64,000 nt of DNA from Vicingaceae bacterium. Its GTDB lineage: Bacteria > Bacteroidota > Bacteroidia > Flavobacteriales_E > Vicingaceae. The stretch's first letter is position 1. Every line of letters starts with the position of its first letter. The notes beneath the pieces were generated by a model. That model was not told the DNA's origin and searched no databases. It saw only the letters and a program-made list of their open reading frames with translations. The position numbers and the translations under genes were made by a program. Shown piece by piece: positions 58,101 through 64,000 of the stretch. The stretch lies in NCBI GenBank assembly GCA_026003395.1, contig BPHE01000001.1, positions 173,477 to 237,476 of the forward strand, written 5' to 3'.

Positions 58101-59653
58101 TAAGAATTTTGACCAAGATTAAATACCGTATCAACCACTGTATATGGACCGGCCAATGAATTTGAAGTATAAATGACGTACCCATAAAAAGAGTTTGAAT
58201 CTTTATAGGTTGGGAATGGAGGATTTTTCCATGTTAGCTCAACGCTCCCATCAGGCAGAACATTTGCACACCGTAACACAGGCGAAGGAATAGCAGGAGG
58301 TGATTTGATAACTACTTTATAAGTATAAAAGTTCAAACCCTGAATAGGACAATTATCATCCGTTACTTTAAAAACAAATGTATACACATTATTTTGCTGG
58401 AAACATAATTGATTAAAACCAAGATGATTGCATGTTATTTGCCAATTGAACGTCGTATTAAAACCTGTTGGGGCACAAATCTTGCCATTATTTACACCAC
58501 CGGAAAAATATGCACATGGAGGATTTAAACAGCCGCTGTTGGGATCTGTCAATCCTGCTCCCAATTGGATTCCACTGGGTTGTACGCAATTTATTTGAGG
58601 AGTTGTTCCGTTATTTAGGTCAAAATCCAAAGAAGATAAATTAAATGATATAAAATCACCTACCTCCACTGTGTCAATGATTGTAGAACCAATGGTTAAT
58701 GGTTGGGCATTGATATATACAGTGGGAGGATTGTTGTTGTTTCCACCACCGGAACAATTACCATAAATTATTGGAATATCCCTGAAAATTTCTGCTACTT
58801 TAATTCCACATTTATAAGCCGTTACTTTTACACAGGTTGCAAAAGATCCAATTGTAGTTGTATTGTTAATTACAATCTCACCTGTGTTAGGATTGATGGT
58901 AGGATTTCCGGGAGAAGGGTTGTTAAAACTGTAAGGAGCCACATAGGGAACTATAGAAGGGTTTGAAGGAGGATTCCACCCTCCGACACCCAACTGTCCA
59001 TAAGCAGGAGCCCACTCATATCTTAATGAATCAAGCTCCGGATCGGTAGCATTATGATTATATTGGAATAAATACCCCGGGCAAATGATCGTTCTTGGTT
59101 TTTCAGCAAATTTTGGTGATGAATCAAAACATGGGTTTACATTTTGATTATTATACGGATACATTATTGCTCTTAATGTATAACCCTGGCTACCGGCTGA
59201 GCTTATGTTTGTTATTGTCGACGGGCGGCAACAATTGGTCCACGTAAAAACCCAACCATTGGGAGGCGGTGTTCCTGTTAAAGTTATAGGCAATGATTCA
59301 AAATAATACTCTTCCACTGCGCCCATTCCACTCCCGACTTGATTACACATAATGTTTGGATTGCAATTGCCATTGACACCCGGTGAAATATCCGCATTAT
59401 ATTGATAATACATAGTAATTGAAGATAGATTAGGGTTATTGTGCACCTGAAGTGTTTGATTTCCAGTTCCTATAGTTGCGGTTCCCGTACCACAATCACG
59501 ATAAAGCAACATTTTAAAAATAAACTTTCCCGCATTTGGCCCGCTTTTAATACACTCCCATGTAATCTCACCACCCAATAGGTGGGTAGCCATTGATTGG
59601 AGCGGCAAAAAAGCAACAACCCAAAAACATAACAATATCCTAAATTTTTTCAT
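55151..59653 (-). CDS. Large surface protein with fibronectin-type repeats and CHU_C domain
   Basis: The 1500 residues have a signal peptide (about 1-23, ending SMATHLLG). The N-terminal part (LGGEITWECIKSGPNAGKF, LYRDCGTGTATIG, PSTITNISSAGSQGYTLRA) is a beta domain common to Bacteroidota gliding-type proteins. Several fibronectin-type III-like units follow, each with a WNxY or LxWN core and VHT-type strand. The C-terminus (IPNAFVPESRFNP, FNRWGEMIYETND, GWDGKTPGG, ending GTVNLIR) is a CHU_C domain, so export is by T9SS. The frame is intact. An ECF-like promoter lies upstream at 59675-59701. Confidence 0.87.
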   Translation of the reverse strand: MKKFRILLCFWVVAFLPLQSMATHLLGGEITWECIKSGPNAGKFIFKMLLYRDCGTGTATIGTGNQTLQVHNNPNLSSITMYYQYNADISPGVNGNCNPNIMCNQVGSGMGAVEEYYFESLPITLTGTPPPNGWVFTWTNCCRPSTITNISSAGSQGYTLRAIMYPYNNQNVNPCFDSSPKFAEKPRTIICPGYLFQYNHNATDPELDSLRYEWAPAYGQLGVGGWNPPSNPSIVPYVAPYSFNNPSPGNPTINPNTGEIVINNTTTIGSFATCVKVTAYKCGIKVAEIFRDIPIIYGNCSGGGNNNNPPTVYINAQPLTIGSTIIDTVEVGDFISFNLSSLDFDLNNGTTPQINCVQPSGIQLGAGLTDPNSGCLNPPCAYFSGGVNNGKICAPTGFNTTFNWQITCNHLGFNQLCFQQNNVYTFVFKVTDDNCPIQGLNFYTYKVVIKSPPAIPSPVLRCANVLPDGSVELTWKNPPFPTYKDSNSFYGYVIYTSNSLAGPYTVVDTVFNLGQNSYIHTGANANTAPKYYFIRTRSSCNKYEAPAADTVSTIYLNVTAINSGGTADLNWNHFDFPIPSTTTGWYYIWEKAPNGNWIIIDSVATNAYQKPITICNDSMYYKIELRDSIGCSSFSNVDGDLFFNNNQPLAVVLDSVSVNGNNIEIAWQPSPTTSVTQYLIYQYSPPNTYNLIATTNGYNNTNYTYTAGNPNNQSYSFVVVPVDSCSNIGDTSLVHNTIYLQLVKTDTCNWTNEIAWNTYINWPGGVAGYLVWLSVNNAPYTLLTTTTSTNYIHTGLSNGNLYCYKIQAINSNGTLTSSSNELCVNVNNLKPNTVIDAPSLRCISVLPNGQIQLDWVTPPNPDNTFNSYHIYYSTNLNGPYTVIDSIFNYTVNSYTHANVNGNVGTHYYFINSRSGCTGFTFAQVTSDTLRSMNLNATVTGGTNANLLWNSIHNPKLPTTAGQYDIKLEIPLNTGFNVIGNSPYGTESYADVRNYCNQNGIYYVEISDASGCVSRSSQDTVLFIDVTPPPFQYLDSVSVNPATGLAHMGWDKNPASDCYGYYIIQPLGGGSFQIIDTIWDCNITYYQYMLSQASNQPEYYTIAAFDSCGNYINNQFDIHRTIHLKNTIDQCAGTVTLEWNRYKGFNNTQYQVWLSINGGTPTLLTTTLDSIFVHVPTQNNAIHSYWVTATGNNHNASATSMSNILSFEVKFVVKPQFLYSYYVTVLDSFETELKAFVDTAADVSNYMIYRTTKEQPTAFTPIAQIPASNDTFITYFDQEVLANQYSYIYKITAIDICGNEVMTSNLAQSILLRAWPDPQQFEVSLNWNKYKEWDAGVMEYQLYRVYDNNNPELIATFGPADTTFIDDISQIKNGKGRLCYLIKAKENSPTFKNATGAESVSNFACIQLNPVLWIPNAFVPESRFNPVFKPILVFDNVNEYTFRIFNRWGEMIYETNDTQAGWDGKTPGGVDAPMGVYVWSIYFKTKEGEIIDQRGTVNLIR

Positions 59654-59674
59654 TATCTATATTTTTATTATACA

Positions 59675-59701
59675 TAAACGATAAATTAATAAAAAGTTGC
59701 C
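59675..59701 (-). promoter_or_regulatory. ECF-sigma-like promoter of the fibronectin-type surface gene, GGCAAC-N15-CGTTTA
   Basis: On the minus strand GGCAAC (59696-59701) and CGTTTA (59675-59680) are 15 bases apart, with CGTTTA ending 21 bases before the ATG at 59653. It is immediately preceded by the 3' end of the nitronate-monooxygenase-like gene. Confidence 0.6.
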
Positions 59702-59705
59702 TTAT

Positions 59706-60653
59706 TTAAAAATTTATTTCACATAATTTATTTTTTGAATTTGCAAAATCTTGTATTAATTCTTCTATAATGTCTTTTACCGGTTTAATTTCATCTATCA
59801 ATGCACTGACCTGTCCAATTTCCAATTCGCCTTCATCTAAGTCCCCCTCAAAAATACCTTTTTTAGCCCTGCCCCGGCCTAGCAATTCTTTCAATTCATC
59901 TATACTTGCACAACGTTTATATGCATCTTGTACTTTCAAGTAGAATTTATTTTTGATTAACCTTACCGGTGTTAACTCCTTTAATGTCAACATCGTGTCA
60001 CCTTCTTTGGCTTCTACAACTGCTTTTTTAAAATTATCGTGCGCCGAAGATTCGAGCGATGCTGCAAATCTGCTGCCTATCTGAACTCCTTCTGCACCCA
60101 AGGCAAATGCAGCAAGCATTTGCTGACCGGTGCCAATCCCCCCGGCAGCTATCAACGGCAATGATATGGCTTTTCTCACTGCAGGAATCAAACACATAGT
60201 CGTAGTTTCTTCTCTCCCATTGTGTCCACCTGCCTCAAACCCCTCCGCTACGACTGCATCAACTCCAGCTTCTGCAGCTTTTAAGGCATACTTGGTGCCG
60301 GGAACAACATGTGCTACTTTTATTCCATGACTTTTCAATGTGTGAGTCCATTTGGCAGGATTACCGGCTGATGTAAATACTATAGGGACTTTTTCTTCCA
60401 GGATAATTTGAATGTGATCGTCTATTTGCGGATAAATTAAAGGAAGATTAACACCAAATGGTTTGTTGGTCGCTTCTTTACATCTTCGGATATGATGTCT
60501 TAACACATCCGGATACATAGATCCCGACCCAATCAATCCCAACCCACCTGCATTCGACACAGCGGAAGCCAACTCCCACCCACTGCACCATATCATCCCA
60601 CCCTGTATTATTGGGTATTTTATTTCAAACAGCTCACAAATACGGTTTTTCAT
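59706..60653 (-). CDS. Nitronate monooxygenase-like flavoprotein
   Basis: The 315 residues form a TIM-barrel FMN enzyme of the 2-nitropropane dioxygenase/FabK superfamily: YPIIQGGMIWCSG near the start, LIAAGGIGTGQQM (phosphate-binding loop) and ALGAEGVQIGSRF. Catalytic His appears in FEAGGHNGREE (the usual nitronate-monooxygenase position). Family members oxidise nitronates or act as enoyl-ACP reductases (FabK). Its stop is only 5 bases beyond the GGCAAC element, and it is co-directional with the large surface gene below it. Confidence 0.85.
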   Translation of the reverse strand: MKNRICELFEIKYPIIQGGMIWCSGWELASAVSNAGGLGLIGSGSMYPDVLRHHIRRCKEATNKPFGVNLPLIYPQIDDHIQIILEEKVPIVFTSAGNPAKWTHTLKSHGIKVAHVVPGTKYALKAAEAGVDAVVAEGFEAGGHNGREETTTMCLIPAVRKAISLPLIAAGGIGTGQQMLAAFALGAEGVQIGSRFAASLESSAHDNFKKAVVEAKEGDTMLTLKELTPVRLIKNKFYLKVQDAYKRCASIDELKELLGRGRAKKGIFEGDLDEGELEIGQVSALIDEIKPVKDIIEELIQDFANSKNKLCEINF

Positions 60654-60811
60654 AATATGTCAAAATCGATAAAACGCAAAAATACTGATTAACTTTAAAT
60701 ATAAATTTTATTCATAACTTCCTGGACTTACATCAATATGATTATTTTTACAATTAGATTAATGAATCCATGTAGAAATTGAAAATTAACGAAATACATA
60801 TTACTTAACAA

Positions 60812-60845
60812 TTTGATTGTAATTAACATTTTTTTAATATGTTTG
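60812..60845 (+). promoter_or_regulatory. Promoter of the FadL-like gene, TTTG-N22-TATGTTTG
   Basis: TTTG (60812-60815) and TATGTTTG (60838-60845) are 22 bases apart, within the Bacteroidota range. The -7 box lies 23 bases before the ATG. The surrounding 214-base gap is otherwise AT-rich and without visible genes. Confidence 0.6.
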
Positions 60846-60868
60846 CATTAAAATAATTTAAAATAATT

Positions 60869-62149
60869 ATGAAAAAAACATTGTTTATTTTACTTGCCGG
60901 TACAATATCCCCTATGATATTTGCCGGTGGTTTTCAGTTGAATATGCAAGGGAATAAAGCTACGGCATTGGGAGGCTCCTTTTGTTCGTTAGCCTGGGAT
61001 GCTTCATCAGTATTTTATAATCCCGGTGGAATTGCCCGTTTAAACGGACATCAATTCACGACAGGGGGATTTTTAATCGTGCCACAAGTATCTTTACAAA
61101 CTTCCTCATATGACAACATCAACCAAACCTCAAAAAATGCAACACCTATTCATTTTTACTATTCAGGCAATATTAAACCTAATCTTTGGATAGGATTTGG
61201 TTTAAACAATCAATTTGGTTCTTCTTCTTCATTCGATCCCAATTGGCAAGGACGTTATATTGTACAAAATATCGGCCTGCGTACATTTATGTATCAACCC
61301 ACCGTAGCATATAAAATCCATGAAAAAATAGCCATAGGTGCAGGTTTTACTTTCGCTACCGGAAATTTTGAATATGGAAAAGCGATTCCTGTAGGAAACA
61401 ATCAAATTGATTATGGGAAAGCAAATTTGCAAGGATCCGGTCGTGGTTATAGCTTTAATGCAGGAATTCATACACTGCCGTGGGAAAAAGAAATTTCAGG
61501 AGGGAAAATCTCTACCGGGCTGGGTGTCAGTTATCGGCATAAAATAAAATTGGATTTGACTTCGGCTAAGGCAACTTTTACCGATATTCCTTCATCTCTT
61601 CAAAACACATTTCCGGGAGAACAATCATTTGATGCTTCCCTCACATTGCCTGCAGTTTTAACCGGAGGAGTGCATGTCAAATATGTTAAAAATGACTGGG
61701 CTTTTACTCTAACGTTTGATTGGCAAAGAAATTTCTGGTCTTCTTACGACACTTTAAAATTTGATTTTGAGAACCCGGAAACACCCGACGCAGAAACACC
61801 TAAAAATTGGAAAGACGTAAATACACTTCGTTGGGGATTGGATGTTACATTCAAAGAAAAATATAGTGCACGGTTCGGTATTTACCGGGATCAAACACCC
61901 ATACCCGATGGCTATGTCAGTCCTGAATTACCCGATAACACTCATACAGGATTTACGGGAGGGATTGGAATTACCATTAACGAAAACGTCTCAATGGATG
62001 CCTCCTTTTTGTATTCTTATTTTGAAAGACCAAATGCTTCTTTAGACAATGAAGGGTTTCAGGCGTCTTACAGAAGACGTGTGTTGGTGTTTGGTTTGGG
62101 TGTTAATGTGAAATTTGGCCATTCGCAAGAAACATCACCTCAACAATAA
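60869..62149 (+). CDS. OmpP1/FadL-family outer membrane transporter
   Basis: The 426 residues have a signal peptide (about 1-20, ending IFAGG) and the FadL start GGFQLNMQGNKATALGGSF. After it come SSVFYNPGGIARL (the NPA-like motif region) and about fourteen beta-strands, with RVLVFGLGVNVKF at the C-terminus. FadL proteins carry long-chain fatty acids or other hydrophobic compounds across the outer membrane. The lipoprotein gene follows after 29 bases, so they may form an operon. Confidence 0.9.
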   Translation: MKKTLFILLAGTISPMIFAGGFQLNMQGNKATALGGSFCSLAWDASSVFYNPGGIARLNGHQFTTGGFLIVPQVSLQTSSYDNINQTSKNATPIHFYYSGNIKPNLWIGFGLNNQFGSSSSFDPNWQGRYIVQNIGLRTFMYQPTVAYKIHEKIAIGAGFTFATGNFEYGKAIPVGNNQIDYGKANLQGSGRGYSFNAGIHTLPWEKEISGGKISTGLGVSYRHKIKLDLTSAKATFTDIPSSLQNTFPGEQSFDASLTLPAVLTGGVHVKYVKNDWAFTLTFDWQRNFWSSYDTLKFDFENPETPDAETPKNWKDVNTLRWGLDVTFKEKYSARFGIYRDQTPIPDGYVSPELPDNTHTGFTGGIGITINENVSMDASFLYSYFERPNASLDNEGFQASYRRRVLVFGLGVNVKFGHSQETSPQQ

Positions 62150-62178
62150 TGTTTGTTTAAAAATAAAATTTTACCAAT

Positions 62179-63561
62179 ATGAAAAAAATATTTGTTTATA
62201 GCACACTGGCAGTTTTGTTGTTTGGCTGCCGTAAAACTGAGTTTGACCCAATTGAAAGAACCCAAGGGAGTGCTGATTTTTCGCGTTATGTGGCTGTAGG
62301 TAATTCACTTACCCAAGGTTATCAAGATGGTGGCCTGTATGAAGCCACTCAAAAATATTCTTATCCTGCCCTCATAGCCCAACAAATGAAAATAGTCAAT
62401 CCCAATATGGAAAATTTTGCCCAACCAATGACCACCGGCAATGGTTCAGGATATATGCACCTGGAATATCAAAATGGAGAGTTTGTTGTGGTTTCTCCCG
62501 ATGACCCAAATGGTTATGCAGAAGACCCCTCGTGGAGTTCTTGGGGCGGCAATGGCTCCGGCCCATCTCCGAGAGTCTATAACAATTTAGGTGTTTCAGG
62601 TATGAAGTTGGTTCATGTAATCCATCGCAATACCGACGAAAAAAGATATAATCACGCCTTCTTTGCCGGGGTTGACTTGGGTTTTACCAAGGTCAATGGA
62701 AATCCCTACAGTCGGTTTCTTTATTTCGGAAATTACAACCCTCTCACCAATACGGGCACTCATATACCTTATCTCGAGCACATAAAAAAAAGTAATGCTA
62801 CCTTTTTCACTTGTTGGCTTGGAAATAATGACGTATTGGGTTATGCCACGTCCGGCGGTCAGGTACAAAAAGTGAAAGATGCTATTCCCGGTATTCAATT
62901 CTTGTTTCCAACACTGGCAGAAATGGAGCTGAACGGATTGAGCGACCCTAATGAATTTCGCCAAAAATATGATTCAGTTTTGAAGGCATTTAAGGATATA
63001 GGTGCAAAAGGTGTGGTGGCTACCATTCCTGATGTTACTACCATTCCTCTGTTTACCACCCTTACACTTGATGTGATCAAAGGCATGTTAAACAAAAACA
63101 CGGTTTATATCGAAGAAAATAACGGGAATGTTCGTCCAATGACTACCGGTGATTATGTGCTTTTAAGCGCCAACGACGACATTAAAAAGAACGGCAAAGG
63201 AAATAGTTCGAGCAATCCCATTCCAAAAGATAAAGTGCTAGATATTAATGAAGCAAATGCTTGTAAAGCCAGAACGGTAGAGTTAAACAACATTATAAAA
63301 GACCTTGCCGCTCAATACAATTACCCCATTGTAGATATGTATAAATTTTTGGAAACATTTGAAAGCGGAATTAAAATCGACGGAATTGCTTTTGATGTAA
63401 AATATATTGAAGGAGGCGCTTTTTCATTGGATGGCGTGCATGTGAATCCTCGTGGTTATGCCATTATTGCCAATGAATTCATCAAAAAAATTAATGAATT
63501 TTATGGATCAAACATTCCATTGGTGGAAGTAGGAAAATACAAAGGAATTATTTTTCCATAA
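62179..63561 (+). CDS. SGNH/GDSL-hydrolase lipoprotein
   Basis: The signal peptide ends LLFGCRKTEF, with the lipobox cysteine at about residue 17. Block I is VAVGNSLTQGYQDGG (GDSL-like with N for D), the catalytic Ser in GNSLT; block III is GNNDVLGY; block V is LDGVHVNPRGYAIIANEF with the catalytic Asp-x-x-His. The enzyme is an esterase/lipase-type lipoprotein of 460 residues. In many Bacteroidota a FadL-like porin precedes such a lipase; here too, which suggests lipid breakdown at the outer membrane. Confidence 0.88.
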   Translation: MKKIFVYSTLAVLLFGCRKTEFDPIERTQGSADFSRYVAVGNSLTQGYQDGGLYEATQKYSYPALIAQQMKIVNPNMENFAQPMTTGNGSGYMHLEYQNGEFVVVSPDDPNGYAEDPSWSSWGGNGSGPSPRVYNNLGVSGMKLVHVIHRNTDEKRYNHAFFAGVDLGFTKVNGNPYSRFLYFGNYNPLTNTGTHIPYLEHIKKSNATFFTCWLGNNDVLGYATSGGQVQKVKDAIPGIQFLFPTLAEMELNGLSDPNEFRQKYDSVLKAFKDIGAKGVVATIPDVTTIPLFTTLTLDVIKGMLNKNTVYIEENNGNVRPMTTGDYVLLSANDDIKKNGKGNSSSNPIPKDKVLDINEANACKARTVELNNIIKDLAAQYNYPIVDMYKFLETFESGIKIDGIAFDVKYIEGGAFSLDGVHVNPRGYAIIANEFIKKINEFYGSNIPLVEVGKYKGIIFP

Positions 63562-63582
63562 TTTATCGAAAATATCTAAAAT

Positions 63583-63612
63583 AGGTAGGGCGGCTTATGA
63601 GCCGCCCTACCT
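63583..63612. terminator. Strong bidirectional terminator
   Basis: AGGTAGGGCGGCT (63583-63595) and AGCCGCCCTACCT (63600-63612) form a perfect 13-base stem around a TATG loop. A T-rich stretch follows on the plus strand. It lies between the convergent lipase and the surface gene below. Confidence 0.8.
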
Positions 63613-63632
63613 CTTTATTTTACAAAATACAA

Positions 63633-64000
63633 TTATTCGTAATTTTTTTGTTGAGGATTGTATTCTGCCCAAGATGTTGTCCAATCTTGCGATCCAAATG
63701 CACCTCTAAAAGAAACAACTTCGATGTTTGGATTAGTTGCCAATTGGGGATGTGTAAATGAAGCTCCGCTCAACAATGGGGATCCACTTTGAGGAACAAA
63801 ATTGGGAGAAGACAAATTCCAGGCATTGCCTACCATTAAAGTACTATTGTCGGATATTACCTGATTTGATTTAGATGGGTCATTAAACCAGGTGTTTATG
63901 TCGAACGTGCTACCTGATGCTGTGCTCAATGGTGTGTTACATCCTGATATAATCGTATTGGCTACAACAAGGTCGCCATTGTTGGCATTGGTTTCACAAG
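63633..64000 (-). CDS. C-terminal end of a large exported protein (5' part outside the window)
   Basis: The frame is open from the right edge to the stop at 63633. The visible end reads GDLVVANTIISGCNTPLS, then LVGNAW-type strands (STLMVGNAWNLS), SGSPLLSG and VSFRGAFGSQDWTTSWAEYN, ending NPQQKNYE. The W-rich GAFG-DWT-W-E-NP ending is a tail I associate with large secreted Bacteroidota proteins. No start, signal peptide or enzyme domain is visible here. An internal TTG at 63929 is not the true start. Confidence 0.7.
   Translation of the reverse strand, partial: CETNANNGDLVVANTIISGCNTPLSTASGSTFDINTWFNDPSKSNQVISDNSTLMVGNAWNLSSPNFVPQSGSPLLSGASFTHPQLATNPNIEVVSFRGAFGSQDWTTSWAEYNPQQKNYE

Overview
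The window is from a low-GC member of the Bacteroidota, probably an uncultured one. The evidence is: weak or absent Shine-Dalgarno sites; promoter -7 boxes of the form TAnnTTTG; a short AMP nucleosidase; DUF4295 next to ribosomal protein L33; bacillithiol synthesis (BshC); a GWxTD lipoprotein; and many large exported proteins ending in type IX secretion (T9SS) sorting domains. Order or family cannot be decided from this stretch.

Layout. 1-2.4 kb (+): 3' end of pdhB, AMP nucleosidase, holA, EVE-domain protein. 2.5-10.1 kb (-): M1-type peptidase, YfhO membrane protein, a receiver/CRP-type fusion regulator and a universal stress protein. 10.1-10.6 kb: intergenic with a GC-rich island. 10.6-22.2 kb: metallophosphoesterase, a 46-residue membrane protein, asd, a lamin-tail-domain surface protein, YjjG-like phosphatase, a coiled-coil membrane protein, a frameshifted rRNA methyltransferase, and rmuC - GWxTD lipoprotein - rlmB. 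22.2-29.8 kb: two large divergent surface proteins (a PKD protein and a beta-propeller protein), both frameshifted. 29.9-40.8 kb: a helical hypothetical protein, DUF4159 - rsmE, a 7TM/SpoIIE phosphatase abutting xerD, aroQ with an overlapping MORN-repeat protein, ABC exporter - truA, and a small T9SS cargo protein. 40.9-50.8 kb: guaA, a LysM protein and a 6.3-kb repeat adhesin. 50.8-55.1 kb: rpmG - DUF4295, then ftsY - rimO - bshC. 55.1-64 kb: a 1500-residue fibronectin-like surface protein, a nitronate-monooxygenase-like enzyme, a FadL-like porin, an SGNH lipoprotein and the 3' end of another surface protein.

Two themes stand out. First, T9SS cargo is dense: three proteins with gliding-motility-type (CHU_C) C-termini, one with a FlgD-like end and at least two with type A sorting tails, although no T9SS machinery gene lies in the window. 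All three CHU_C genes, plus the 46-residue membrane protein, carry the same two-block upstream element, GGCAAC - 15 or 16 bases - CGTTTA. This has the form of an ECF sigma-factor promoter and is the best candidate here for an undescribed regulon.

Second, four genes carry single-base frameshifts, seven in all: four in the adhesin and one each in the PKD protein, the beta-propeller protein and the rRNA methyltransferase. Six of the seven are one base too many, and six lie in short homopolymers. Reading-frame continuity, and in one case a sister repeat copy, locate each lesion to within a few bases. Assembly or sequencing error is the simplest explanation; slippage in surface-protein genes is the interesting alternative.
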